A DNA stretch of 64,000 nt from Shinisaurus crocodilurus (GCA_021292165.1 CM037878.1:194183118-194247117); one strand, 5' to 3'; positions 44,797-57,614 are shown, numbered from the stretch's first letter. Numbers and translations: made by a program. Notes: generated by a model not told the origin, from the sequence alone.

Positions 44797-47337
44797 ATCT
44801 ACATGTTTTAAATAAAAGTAAATATACATTTAGAATTAGATTGTGAATATTATAACTTTTGGAACATTACAACCACATATACAAGGCTGCCCTGAGACAG
44901 CTTCCTCAGGTGGCATAGGCTGAGGGGCAGTGAACAGCAGTGAGATGATGGAGGACAGAACTTTGTACCATGACAGTTTATGCCCTCTATAGATTCATTT
45001 TATCTCACAATAATAAGCATACACCATCTTACTTATACATCACATCCATCCATGTCTCAATCTCCAAGAAATAAATAGCAATGCAAGTTCTGTCTTATGT
45101 TTGTCCAATGCGTTGTCCAATGACAAGACCAGCCCCCCGCCCCACCCCAAAAAGACCTCATGCAATCTAAACCATGGCATGAATCATGTATCACAAAACA
45201 AGCAAATGAAACAAGCAAACAAAACAAAAGTGATGGGCCAGAGGAGACCTCCTCAGTCTCAAATTTATTCAGACCGTGAGTGTGAACAAAACACACCCAC
45301 TAAATCAGTCTCAAAGTCATTGGAATTGGCTGTGAGGAGCCACTCATTTTGGACAGAGATGGGCTCCCTCCAAGGCTCCCTCATTTCAGCTCAGAAGATT
45401 GCTGAGTCCACCACCACTGCCACCCCACCACATCAGGGAGAAACTATGCTGGCTGGGGCACGGTGGGAGTTGTAGGACTTTTTTTGTAGGACATTGTGCC
45501 TTTAGGGGGTTTCCCAACAGAGGGATCCTAGCCCAAACAATCAGAAGGCATTGTGCAGCTATTCATTTCTTAGCAGATTTTCTGTGGTAAGAAAAACGAC
45601 AGAAGAAGTAGTGGGAAAATACGGGAGGCTTGCAAGTGATGACAATGTCATCTGGACCCCCCCTAATATTCAGTGAGTGGGGCAGGATGGTTGCACATTA
45701 AAAGCCTCATCTAGAAGCACCCTTAGTATAAAGACAGCCTCCCATGTTAAATGTTCAGAAGTCCTCCTCAGACTTCAGAGGGAGAATCGTCAAACAGGAG
45801 CAAGCTATACATTTCATACAAAGTTTAACTAATGTGCTAGAGACACAATGTAATATTTTTTTCCTTTGGGAAAGCAGCTTTGGGCAAGTGTGATTAAGAG
45901 AAAGGAAGTGGAGGGTGGGACTGGTAATTAACCCTCCCTCGCCTGCTGTTTTCCCACTCCCAAGAGCCCAAAGCATCTCACCCTCTGTGAGGTTTCAAGT
46001 GACTAACACGAAATCACAGTAATTCATGAACAAACATTCATCTGCTTGCATAATTTCCATGTTCACTTCTTACATTTTTAACTGTAACATCTCATACTTT
46101 TTAATTCATAAATTAATGTAAGGCTTCAGTTTTCATATCAGAGGGAGCAGAGCTACATCAGCTTCTGAAATTTAGTATCTAATTAGTTTAATGAGCTTGT
46201 CGAGCTCAAAAGAGACTAGGCAGTCATATCAAAATTCTGGTTGTGTCTGTTTATAGAGTATTTTTGGAATTTAATTTCAGGAAAAAATTAAACAAATGAC
46301 TGGCTGTGTAATTCCGTAGCATCCAAAATTTGTATGGCTTGGTCATTAAAAGGGAAATGTTGAAAAATGTGATTCAAAATTTTAAATAAGATTACTAATT
46401 GCTGCTAGGGGGGGAAACGGGCCCCATCTCTAAGTTACCATAGTGACATGGTTGCTATTTCCCTGTGGCGGCATGTGATCCCACACTGCTCTGATAATGT
46501 CTATAAGGAAGCACATGAGTTGGGTGAATTACATGATTCCTTTCTACACTAGCAGTTCTCCTCTAGCAATCTATGAGTCAGTCCTAACAAAACGGCATCA
46601 TTGGACTGTGGATATTGTGGTAATGAGTAACGACTATCATTGTCAGCCTATGTGAAGGGAGCCACTGAAATAACATATTTGTGACAAAGGAGGCCTTATT
46701 TATTACTAGCAAAATGCCTGCCATCATTACAAGAATGGTGTTTGTAGAGGGAGGACTTGCGTATTGCAAATATTCTAAGGGGAGCTGTGCACATCTGTGC
46801 ATCTTGCACACAGACATCCACTTGCACTTTTCTGCAGGTTTGATGCCAGTGACAGGTGGACTACCCAGTGTAAGGGGTGGAGAGCAAGGTTTCTGCAATG
46901 CTGTACACAAGTGCAGGGCTTTATGTTTTCATACAGGAATGAATGCCACCCATATTGGGAAATCTAAAGTATTGCAAACTGTTGGGATGGGCTGCCTTAC
47001 ACATCTAGTTTTGAGTGTCATGAAAAGGCAGAAAGTTATTAATCATTTAATTTACAACGATAGTACTATTACTGCCAGGGAAGGGGGAAGAGATGCTTGT
47101 GGTGTTTTCTGCTTCGGGTGCCAAAATAATTAGATTGGCCTTGGCTATTATGCCCCTTGACTCTGGTGCGGGGAGCTATTTGCTGCTCTGCCTCAGACAC
47201 AAGAATGTCTTGGACTGGCCCTGTGGGACTTCAACCTCACCCCAGACATTCAGAATCAAACCTCCTCCTTTCTGCATAACCCTGTCTCATTATCTGTAGT
47301 TCCCCATCCTAGGTTATCTTTCTTGGTCATGCTAGAA
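44797..47337. other. STS intron, nothing recognised
   Basis: No exon, RNA gene or firm repeat was seen. Confidence 0.5.
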
Positions 47338-47909
47338 TAGGGATGTGTGAGGAATCCAAGAGGGGGGTGAAAATCCAACAGGTTTCCCCTACTTGGCCCT
47401 GCAGATTCTGTTCCGTCAACCTTGCGCTGGCACCAACTCGATCTGAGGCAAGTCGCTTAAAATGGGCCATGATTTGCATTTAAAAAAAAAAAAAAAAAAG
47501 CCGGGGAAAGTTGTGCAAAATTCAGGCCTCCGCTCCGCCAATTGCGCAAATTGTGGAGCAGAGGCCCGATTTTTGCACAAGTCTGAAATTAACTTTCAGA
47601 AAATTCAAGGCGGCCAAGGTGGAGTGTGAGCATATGCAGTGAGAACTTACTTCTCATGTTAAATTCTGCAACAACGACGACTGAAATCTACCAAGTCAGC
47701 CCCGATTTGCACAAATTTGTGCAAATGTACACCATTTGCACTCAAGATATGCAGTTCTTGGCTCCAAATTTGCACAAATATTTCAAGTAATTTTGTGGAA
47801 GCTGGGAAAAAAACACCTAACTTGGCCTGCTTTTGGCCATCAGTTTGGAAATGTGTCGAAAGTCCATCGAGCTCAAACGGAACAAGTTTTCCAGTATCAC
47901 ACATCTCTA
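47338..47909. mobile_element. Palindromic non-autonomous element (ttgcacaaat family)
   Basis: The left end tagggatgtgtgaggaatcc and the right end (reverse complement tagagatgtgtgatactgg) are inverted repeats. The interior has repeated tttgcacaaat motifs and a poly-A run. No convincing target duplication was found. Confidence 0.55.
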
Positions 47910-49118
47910 CGAATGAGAAGGAATGCTGGGAGCCATTCATGTTATTTTAGTTGCTTTGGAGAATGTGCAGTAGTCCTGGCAATAGTTGCTCACCAAACTT
48001 TTCTGTTTAAATATTCAGAACCATATTTACCTTTCCTCTGTCTTTTATTACTTGCTCAATATCAAAGTACAAAATGATCTTCAGGTTTTTAGATTAAGAA
48101 GATTGATTTCAGAAAGGTGTGTGTGTGTGTAGTTAAATGTTTACCTAAGTATCCCTGTGTTTATCTTTTTTTTTGCTGCACAAGCATCTTGTATGTTAAA
48201 AATCAGAATTCTTTGGGTCTTAAGTCCTAAATATTGAACATTTTCTATTCAAGGCAACAGAATTCAAAAAGAAAGAATAAAGAAACATTGTATTTCTATG
48301 TATATGGCGGTCATAATTTGGAAAATGTGATGATTATCAGTTTATATAAACAGAAATTAGAGTGTAATTTTCAATCACTATAGTGTTTGTGATAAGGATT
48401 CTCAATAATGAATATTCTGCAGATGACCATGTGAATATGAATCCACCCAATTAACCCTCTCGTCTGAGATGCTGAAATCTACTCAGTGGTAATTGGCACT
48501 TGCCTGACTCAAAAGCTCTCAACACATCTTCACAATTGGAACTCAATCATTTATCAGGATGTACAGCCAGATCAGAACCAATAATGAAACATAAGAGCTT
48601 TTGGTGATAAAGTGGCTGACTGCAGCCAGCTTAGCCGCATAAAAAAATCACATCAGTTGTATGGACTGAAAACTCAAGTATTGTCTTAAATGAAGAGACC
48701 AGGTAAAATGAGCAAGTGAGCTTTGCAACCTATAAACAAACAAGCACTTACATACATTCATTTTCACTTGCCTTTCTTAATTTATAAAATTATTTATATA
48801 ACTAGCTTTTGGTCCTAACAAAGCCCCCCAAGGAGATATACACTTAAAATTACAATTAATAATCTAATACAATAAAATCTGAGGGCATAGAGTAGAAACA
48901 TCAAACATACATCCACCCAAAAACAGTGGGGGGGGGGGCGGAATTCAGCCTAGGCCAAAAGCCTGACAAAACAAGAACATCTTGCTATAATGTTGACATG
49001 AGTTTATATAGTTCTTTTTTAATATTTTTAATCTTGAATTTCTATTTTGTACATTTTGGATATCTTGGATACTTTTCAATCTGTTAACTCTGTTAACCTC
49101 ATATCAAACATATAGTTA
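47910..49118. other. STS intron, nothing recognised
   Basis: (gt)n at 48117-48130 and poly-G at 48930-48939; no exon. Confidence 0.5.
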
Positions 49119-49207
49119 CAGCTCAGTCCTACCCATCTCTACTCAGACGTAAGCCCCACTGAGTTCAATCACTGGGGCTTACTCCAGGTAAGTGGGTATA
49201 GGACGGC
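49119..49207. repeat. Short palindromic MITE
   Basis: Same family as 1001-1078: cagctcagtcctacccatc ... gggcttactccaggtaag ... gtataggac. Confidence 0.65.
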
Positions 49208-51530
49208 CACCATAGAGAAACACTGCCAAAGATTAGTCTAACTTTTGAAATGCCATCCTCCTCTTCCATAGCCTTTCTCCCTAGTTGTTACAGAACTTCT
49301 GCATGAAATCTGATATTCCAAACATCTCCATGTCAGGAGTGTCATTTAGGTTATTTAGGAATTTCCTGGCTCTACCAAATTGTTATTTAATTTTACTGAA
49401 CTGGAAAAAAACTCATCGAACCCCTTCAAATCATTAGAGCTGAGCCAAAACTGTCTTTTAAATTTTATTTTCATTTTTTCCCAGTATGCTTTCGAATGCC
49501 CCCTTGAAAATTTGCCTATTTTATAAATCAAGTGATGAACATTAGAAAGAAGTGTTCAAAGGCCAGAAAGCCTGGATTTTAGACCTACAGTCAGTTCCCG
49601 AGAGTCGCACAGCTCAGGGAAGTTCCCTATACAAAGGAGTTGTGCAAACCATGAGCTTGTCTAACCAAGCTCAGAGTGCATAAATCTCTGATCCAACTGA
49701 ACTAAAGCTTTGAAAGTGTGTGAGTGTGTGTGTGTATGCCTTCTTTATATACTGTTCACCTTCCGTGAACAGAAGGCTATATCCATCCACAGAAGACTTT
49801 TGATCCAGTGGAGGGATCCCAGTGGAGTGCAGAAGGGAAGTAGGCGACTTGTCGTTTCCCCTCTCCCCCTGCAGCCCTGTGTGGCCTCTGAAATCTTCCC
49901 TGAAGGGTCCCCCACCCTTTGGAGCAGAATTTCAGAGGATACCATGGCCTGCAAGGCGAGGAGAATTGGCAGACACCCCCTCTTTCTGCCAGCAGGAGCA
50001 AAGTTTGGATCCAAGCCACTATATTTATATATTATGTAAGTCCTCGCCTCATCCCATTTGGCTGCACACAGCTCTGCCTTACCCCTGCCCCATCCCTGCC
50101 TGCCTATTGGCACAGAGGCTGGGGGTCAGGTATTAGGGAGTTATGTGCAGAGTATATAAAAGGACTCTGTCGAAGCTCAGTTAAGTCACAAAGCTTCCTC
50201 AGACAAGCTCAGGGAATTCTCAGCTCCAAGGCTTGGCAGCTTTCCTGAGTGGTGGCCAGTAGTGTAGCTCAGGAACTGCCGTTCCCAGAGTCTTAGGGTC
50301 AAACTATGGAGGCTTGTTCAAATGGAGACTTTTTTTCTTTTTTTAACCCCCCCCCCCATGGCGGGAGCAGCTGGAATTTCAGGAAGAAAATGAGGAGGAA
50401 AAGGTTTAATCCTCCTCCCCTCCCGGCATGTGCTTGTCCTGATCATGTGCAGTTTCATTAAAGTAAAGGAAACGATCAGGCTCAGCTACATGCTATGCAA
50501 TGAATGTAACGTGTAGTTTGACCCTTCAAAGTAGCTTTTGGGTTTCTTTCAACAGTTCTGCCTTGAGATCTGATTGGTGTTCAGGACTTGGACGAAAAAT
50601 GGAGACACATCTTTGATTTTATATGGTTTGCTTAGCCGTCCAACAATACATTCTCCCTCATCAAACAGGAACTTCAAAATTGAAACTAAAATTGAAAATT
50701 GGGTTCAACTCTACTAGTAAATAGTTTTAGCGTCCAGTAAAACGCACGCACGTGCGCACACACACACACAGAGGTATTTTCATGTTTGTTTATTATGTAT
50801 TTATTATTTATTTATGTACTGCATTTTTATCCCACTTTTCAGACAGTAACTGCTTGTCTCCCAAAGCAGCCTGCATCAATACAAAACAGAGAGGCAGGCC
50901 CTGCCATCAGGCTAACAAACAAAAAGGACAACACACACACAAGGGAAGAGGAGTGGAGGGAAAAGGTAGTGGAGGAAGATGAGTTTTTTAAGGCCAGAAG
51001 AAAGTGGGCATTTAAATGCACTTCAGGTCAGGCCGATCTTCCCTTGCTGGTGTTCTTGCTTCAATAGCAATTGGTGGCTCTTGTTCCTTTGGCTGATGGA
51101 GGGGGCCAGAGCGTTCTTTCCCCTTATGCCTGTCGTCAGTTGGAATCAAGTGTTCTTTCTGGCAGGAAGGGTGTCGTAAGCTCCCTGCACCAGTTCCTCC
51201 TCAGTCCAGGTTGGTCTTCCCCTTAGCAAGCCGATGGTAGAAGCTAGAGCAGTGTTCTCCAACCCTGGGTCCCCAGATGTTTTTGGCCTACAACTCCCAG
51301 CATGCCCCAGCCAGCGTAGAGTGTGCTTCCCTTCTGCTCTCCAGACCTAGGGCAATGTTGGGACTGGTTGTCTTCTTGTTTTTAATTAGTCGTATTATAT
51401 AGGTTTAGATTTTCAAAACCATTTTAATAGTTTTGATCCTTATTATATTGTAATTTATATATCGTCAACAATATTATCCTGTTTGTGATCTAAAAGTAAA
51501 AACACAGCTGAAATAACTCATGGACATTGC
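49208..51530. other. STS intron with antisense LINE end and MITE half
   Basis: 50795-50990 is an antisense LINE-like 3' end (tttttatcccacttttcaga), preceded by a (ca)n tract at 50757-50770. 51249-51315 is half of the palindromic MITE seen at 44670. No exon. Confidence 0.5.
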
Positions 51531-51536
51531 TGGACG

Positions 51537-53567
51537 ATGAATTATTCTTTTAAATGCCCCTGGTTCATTTCTGGTAGGTCAGATATTAAAACACTTGAGC
51601 ATTGCTTTGTATCAAATGTGATTTCGACTCCTAAAGTCCTCCGCTCTTTCACTTGTGAAGTGCTGTATAGACATCTTAAGGAACATCTACCTACGGAACC
51701 TCCTGACAACATTGAGGACCATTGGTCTAAGCTGAAAACCTCCATTACTGCAGCTTGTGAACAAACTATTGGATATGAAACTAAGAAACATCAGGATTGG
51801 TTTGATGAAAATGACAATGAGATTAAATATATAATTGACCAAAAAAGGAAAGCCTTCCAAATATGGCAAAATGATATTAACTGCGCTGCCAAGAAAAAAA
51901 CCTACGCTAGCGCAAAGGCTGAGGTCCAAAGAAGAACAAGAGAACTTAAGAACGCTTGGTGGAAAAAGAAAGCTGAAGAAATTCAACAACTTGCAGAATC
52001 TCATGATGCACGGGGCTTTTTTAAGGCCACAAGGGCCATTTATGGACCAAAAACTTATGGTACAAACCCTTTACAATCAAAAGATGGCACCAAACTCTTA
52101 AAAGACAAAGAGTCTATTGCACTGCGTTGGAAAGAGCATTATTATGACCTTTTAAATCGTAAATCTAAGGTGGATAATGAGATTTTTTCGCAAATCCCGC
52201 AAAAACAAATTAAAGAGGAACTTGCAATACTCCCCACTTTGGATGAAGTAAAAAAAGCCATTAATCAAATGAAGAACAACAAAGCTAGTGGACCAGATGG
52301 GATTCCTGCTGAAATCTTTAAAGAAGGGGGGCCTGAACTTGTACAACATCTTCATAAACTCATCGAAAAAATCTGGATAAGAGAAAAGATCCCAGAAGAC
52401 TTCAGGGATGCCATAATTATCACCCTCTTTAAGAAGGGTGATAGAACAGACTGTGGAAACTATCGGGGCATTTCTCTCTTAGCAACCGCAGGTAAAATAT
52501 TTGCTAGGATTCTCGCAAACCGTCTTCTATCTATTTCAGAAGAGATCCTCCCTGAAACTCAATATGGTTTCCGCCCCTCTAGAGGGACAGTAGACATGAT
52601 TTTTACTGCACGTCAGCTCCAAGAAAAATGCCGGGAGCAAAATCAACCCCTTTATATGGCATTTATCGATTTGGCTAAGGCCTTTGATACTGTAGACCGT
52701 ACAGCTCTCTGGACTATCCTTATGAAAATTGGATGCCCCAATAAATTTGTGAATATCTTGCGACTTCTCCATGACAACATGACGGCAACGGTTTTGGACA
52801 ACAACGGCTCTCATGGTGCTCCATTTAAAGTGGGATCAGGTGTTAAACAGGGATGTGTTATCGCCCCAACATTATTTGCCATTTTCATCGCCATGGTTTT
52901 ACATCTTGTCAAGGGGAAACTTCCCACCGGTGTGGGAATTATATATCGAACAGATGGAAAGCTTTTTAATCTCAGCAGGCTGAAAGCAAAAAGTAAGGTA
53001 ATTACAACCTCCGTTGTGGAACTTCAGTATGCTGATGATAATGTGGTCTCCGCACATTCAGAGGATGATCTCCAAACTATCCTAAATGCTTTTGCAGAAG
53101 CATACGAAAAACTTTGTCTCTCACTTAACATCAAAAAAACCAAAGTGCTTCATCAGCAAGTGCAAGCCAATCCTTTGGTGATGCCATCTATCCAGCTTGG
53201 CGGGACAATACTGGAAAATGTCGATCATTTTCTCTATCTTGGCAGCTATCTTTCTGTTACAGCTAACATCGACAGTGAAATCCAGCATCGTCTGAGCTCC
53301 GCAAGTGCCGCATTTTCTCGAATGAAACATAGAGTGTTCGAGGATCGGGATATTTGTAAGAAGACCAAAACACTGGTTTATGAAGCCATTGTATTACCAA
53401 CTTTATTGTATGCCTGCAAACATGGACTATCTATAAACGTCACTTCCACCTCCTTGAAAGGTTTCATCAACGTTGCCTCCGGAAAATCCTGCAAATTACT
53501 TGGGAAGATAGGCGAACAAATGTCAGTGTACTGGAAGAAGCAAAGACTACTAGCATTGAAAAAATGA
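51537..53567 (+). pseudogene. LINE reverse transcriptase ORF (truncated, frameshifted)
   Basis: This 676-codon frame encodes the linker before RT (helical, Lys/Glu-rich, about residues 30-200) and the RT domain. Visible blocks are NKASGPDGIPAEIFK (from ~residue 248), NYRGISLL, YGFRPSRGTVDMIF, FIDLAKAFDTVDR, GVKQGCVIAPTLFA and the catalytic YADD at residues 498-501. It copies element RNA at a nicked target. After about 53418 the frame stops resembling the family and terminates at 53567, while coding similarity continues in another frame, implying a small indel there. The ATG at 51537 is probably not the native start. Confidence 0.88.
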
Positions 53568-53977
53568 TCGTTCAACGCCAACTTCAGTGGACCGGTCATG
53601 TTGTTCGAATGCCTGACTGCCGTCTCCCAAAGCAGTTACTTTACTCCCAACTCAAGGATGGAAAGCGGAATATCGGTGGTCAATATAAGAGGTTTAAAGA
53701 TGTTCATAAGGCTAATCTAAAAAAATGCAATATAAACATCGAAAACTGGGAAGCTCTGGCCCATGAACGATCTAAATGGAGGTTGGCCTTTCACAAAGGT
53801 TCCATGGACTTTGAAGAAGCCCGAGTGCAAGGTGAAAGGGAGAAACGTGCTAAGCGAAAAGCACATCAAATGAATCCTCTACAGGACCATTTTCTATCTG
53901 GTAACCTGTGTCCTCACTGTGGGAAGCTGTGTGGATCTAAAATTGGCCTCCACAGTCACTTACGGACCCATCGCTAG
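53564..53977 (+). pseudogene. LINE ORF C-terminal part with C2H2-like finger
   Basis: It is in a different frame from the RT body. It encodes RQLQWTGHVVRMPDCRLPKQ, common in this LINE group, a basic region, and a terminal C2H2-like finger (CPHCGKLCGSKIGLHSHLRT, then H). The finger probably binds nucleic acid. It is the end of the same protein, detached by the upstream indel. Confidence 0.85.
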
Positions 53978-54208
53978 AGTCTACACAATCTTCTTTAGAA
54001 TTTCCTCCTTTTATCCCGGAAGACAATCTTACTCGGTCACGAGTGATCGCCTGATGATGATGAGACATGAAATAAAAGACTGCCCTTGATCCAACATTTT
54101 TACTCACTGGAGGATATTGCATTCCTAAGTCCCATCCAGACTTAGCAACCCCCTCCCCAAGCTACCACCGCATTGATTCTAAATTTAATGTTTATTATAC
54201 TTCCAAGA

Positions 54209-54452
54209 GCCAGCGTGGCGTAGTGGTTAGAGTGTTGGACTGGGACTCGGGAGATCCAGGTTCTAGTCCCCACTCGGCCATGAAACTCACTGGGTGACTT
54301 TGGGCCAGTCACTGACTCTCAGCCTAACCTACCTCACAGGGTTGTTGTGAGGATAAAATGGAGAGGAGGAGGAGGAGGATTATGTAAGCCGCCTTGGGTT
54401 CCTTGCAGGAAAAAAGGCGGGGTATAAATATAATAAATAAATAAAATAAATA
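54209..54452 (+). repeat. tRNA-headed CORE-SINE copy
   Basis: One of the best-preserved copies: gccagcgtggcgtagtgg, ggttctagtcc, a CORE block and a (ataaata)n tail. Confidence 0.9.
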
Positions 54453-55285
54453 AAAAGAGGATACAACTTTTCTTATTATCATTGGTTTCAGAAAAATATG
54501 GCACATATGATCCTTTCATTTCTAGAAATAATAGATCCTTTTACTGTTTCTTTCGTTGTCTTCGATGAAATTCAGTTGGGATTTTTCAGGCTAACACATT
54601 TCAACCAGACATACTGTTTTCTGGTCTTGAAACCATGTAGTATATTCCAGGTTCAAGCAGCAGCACTGCCGTGGTGTTTTTATTTTGTCTGCTTTAGAAA
54701 CGAATGCTTGCTATTCATTCTCCCTTATGAAGCAATGCTATTATTTTTGTTTCTTTCTCTCTTTACCCCACATGACATGTTGGCAATGAAGACAAACACG
54801 CTCCAGGAGTGTACTATATGGTACACAAATATGGCCAACAAAGCTGTTGGCTGTAATTACTCACAAAAAGTAGAAAGAGGAACTGCTTTTTAGAAGTGCA
54901 TTAAATAATGTTAAGTGTGGGAAATGTATTTGCTAGTATCTTTGCAAACATGAATTCAATATTCAATAAGAATTTCCTACTGGATCAGACCAAAAGTGAA
55001 TTTAGTCCACAATTTTGTTTTTGGCATCCAAATGCTTCTGGGAAGTTCACTAACAGGACATGCATGTAATGGTCATCCCCTGTTGTTTGATTCCAGCATC
55101 TGGTATTCTGAGATATACTGCCTCTGTAAACAGAGGTTCCACTTAGCTCCTATGGAGGAAGCTCTCCTCCGTATCCTTACTAATCCTCTTAAAAGGCATT
55201 TTAGCTTGAGTGGGAGGAGGAATGTTTTTATCCACTGTCTCCACATTGATCATAATTTTATCAGTCTCTAATATATTGCCTTTAT
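54453..55285. other. STS intron, nothing recognised
   Basis: The stretch at 54996-55260 resembles no identified repeat. Confidence 0.45.
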
Positions 55286-55363
55286 AGTGCAATCCTATAA
55301 ATTTCTACTATATGAGACCAATGGGGCTTACTCGCAGGCAATTGTGTATAGGATTGCAACCTT
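55286..55363. repeat. Short palindromic MITE
   Basis: agtgcaatcctata ... ggggcttactcgcagg ... gtataggattgcaac; inverted ends, same family as 1001-1078. Confidence 0.75.
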
Positions 55364-56030
55364 AGTCATCTCCCCCGCCCCCCAAAGAACTACAATTGCT
55401 TTAGCCTTTCCTTGGCAGCAGAAGAGCTTAAACTATGCCCCTCCCCAACTGCCCACATTTGTTTCCCTTTTCTGTGACAGTCATTTTCACTACCACAGCA
55501 CACCAAGTTGATATCTTCAGTGCTTGCTTTCCTGTCTTTCTTTTTCTTTCTTTCTTTTTTTTCCCTGGGCATAGTCAATCCAGATCACAACTGTGCTTAT
55601 GTGAAATAAGGATTTGTTGGCCTATTTGCCTATTTTAGAAAGATGCAAAATAAGTAAGAGTCTGTACTCTTTATAAGTTTTCGTCATTTGGGCAAGACTT
55701 CCACTTGTTAAAGGACATGCTCTTGTCATAGATCCCTTGCTTTCAGTACATAGGCTTTTAACTTCAAAATGTATCATTAATCAGAATTTGAATAAGGATA
55801 AAGAGTTTGGCACATGGTCTTGCACTAAAGAATGCATTAACTTAATCATTTTTATTCATGCTTCAACCAGAATGATGGCATTTGCTTATGTGAATAGAAG
55901 GTTAATGTAATGGCCTTCGCCTTCCTATGGGATGAGTATAAAAATTCCACCCATCCTGTTTGGTGCTGGGACTCCTCTCTACATGTAGGAATTAGTGCTG
56001 TTTTATAATCTGTCTGATTATAGATAGGCC
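55364..56030. other. STS intron with T/C-rich tract
   Basis: A (tttc)n-like run lies at 55536-55562. No gene was found. Confidence 0.5.
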
Positions 56031-56700
56031 AGGGGTCCCCAAACCTTTTGCACTGGTGGGACATTTGAAATTTTGAGGAAGTGTCATGGGTAGAGATGTT
56101 AACGTACTTTTGGGGGGGCCCGCCTCACTGTTCTGGCCCCCCCACTCGATTCTCAGTGGCGTGGAGAGATTCTCCGCTCTACTCGAACCGCCCACACCCG
56201 CCCCGACGGTCCCGTCGCGTCACTTACGGCCGTGACGGGACCCTGCGCCGGCACGACGGGACCCCACGCTGCATCTTTTCTGTAGAAACCAGGGCTTAAA
56301 ACGGCCGTTGCCCTGGTTTCTACAGAAAAGATGCAGTGCGGGGTCCTGTTGCGCCGACGCAGGGTCCCGTTGCAGCCGGAAGTGACACGACGGGACCGTC
56401 GCAGCGGGCGCCAGCGGCTCGTCACAGAGAGGCGAGTGGGGCCGGGACCCAGTAAGGCCCACGAGTCTCAGGCAGGCATGACATGAGTGGGGCCGATTTC
56501 GGCCCGCTACGCCCCCCGAGGCAAGCGGTTACATTCCTAGATGGGTGTTCTCACAGAATGACTGCCATGGGGTGCTTTCCCATTCATAAAATGACTGCCA
56601 TGATAAGCATTGCAGGTCACAAAACACTCATTTCCCAGAAGGCAAATTGGTGAGACTAAAAGAAAGGTAACTTGCCCAAGAGCCCAAGTACAGGTCAGAG
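56031..56700. mobile_element. Older repeat interrupted by a foldback element
   Basis: caggggtccccaaacctttt resembles the hAT-like start also seen at 58863. The sequence resumes after the foldback element with tgttctcacagaatgactgc. The right limit is approximate. Confidence 0.4.
56091..56540. mobile_element. 450-bp CpG-rich foldback element with 5-bp TSD
   Basis: The whole segment folds on itself. The inner arms gcatcttttctgtagaaacc and ggtttctacagaaaagatgc are perfect complements, flanked by longer imperfect GC-rich arms (about 56195-56412). Outer ends are tagagatgttaacg and (reverse complement) ctaggaatgtaacc. atggg flanks both sides (56086-56090, 56541-56545). There is no ORF of known family. 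It is much richer in CpG than the surrounding intron. Confidence 0.75.
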
Positions 56701-56942
56701 GTGGGGTCTAAGCTACGAAACATGAAACCACTCTTTTGCACGCAAATAAAGAGGGTGCTGGATTTTTTTTTAAAAAAAATAATCTGCTGCCCAATTAATT
56801 GAAGGGCATTGTTTTAGTTTATCTACATTTTTAATTGATAAATCTTTGATTGTTGATTAAATATTAATATTCTAAAGGATTGTTGTGATCTATTTAAATA
56901 AAAGGTAATTTGAAGCTGAATGATTGTCTTCACTTTTTTCAG

Positions 56943-57102
56943 GTGGAAAGTCTACAAATTGGGAAGGAGGGATTCGAGTGCCTGGTCTTCTCCGCTGGCC
57001 TGGAGTGCTTCAGCCTGATCAACATATTGATGAGCCAACAAGTAATATGGATATATTCCCCACAATAGTTAAACTTGCTGGAGCAGCACTACCCAATGAC
57101 AG
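56943..57102 (+). CDS. STS: STS-like steroid sulfatase, internal exon (WEGGIRVPG)
   Basis: This 160-bp exon follows a T-rich tract and AG (56941-56942) and precedes GT (57103). The first two bases complete the Gly from the exon at 44419, giving YKGG-K across the junction; the Lys corresponds to a conserved catalytic lysine (Lys368 in human STS). It encodes [20 protein letters not shown], then [20 protein letters not shown] and ends in LPNDR, with the Arg codon split. WEGGIRVP and the metal/substrate loop are conserved in arylsulfatases, and [13 protein letters not shown] matches STS best. The next coding exon was not found before 64000. Confidence 0.95.
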
Positions 57103-57614
57103 GTATGGAAAGTAGACTCTTTTGCTGTAAAAGATATAACTTTAAAAATGGAAACGAAACAAACTCTACCTCTGATAGCTTTGAAGGCACTTTTAGACAT
57201 CAATATTATTTATCATATCTTGAACAAGTATGTGGCAGCCATTTCTTCAAGTAATGACTGAAACTAACATAGTTACACACGGATGTTCCCTCCAGTTTCT
57301 GTTGGACATACCTCTTAAGCACTATTTTTAAAGCATCTCCATAATCTCAGACAGCCCTGCCTGGCTCAGGTCTGCAATCAGCATTTTACTCAAAATGACC
57401 CAAAATCGATCTCCTACATCAGATGTCTCACTACTCATAGGATCTGACAAATCCTGTAAGTGAAGTGGCTGTATATAATGTATGAATATCTCCTTATTCG
57501 TGAAGCAGGGTAGACTGCTTCTAAACAGACATGTCATCACACAGTGAAACTATTTCTGGACCATACTACTAGAGAGTGTAGGTGGGGAAATGCGTTACTG
57601 AAGATCGTCCATAT
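57103..57614. other. STS intron, nothing recognised
   Basis: Donor gtatgg at 57103. No further exon. Confidence 0.55.

Larger units (their letters stand above)
51537..54063 (+). mobile_element. Non-LTR retrotransposon, 5'-truncated, sense to STS
   Basis: A long RT frame, a frameshifted C-terminal part with a zinc finger, a short 3' UTR and a (tga)n tail at 54052-54062. The endonuclease domain upstream of RT is absent, the usual result of incomplete target-primed reverse transcription. The 5' limit is approximate; LINE-like coding similarity begins near 51587. The clade was not settled: not CR1, L2 or L1 by the visible motifs; an RTE/Jockey-like relationship is possible. Confidence 0.85.
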
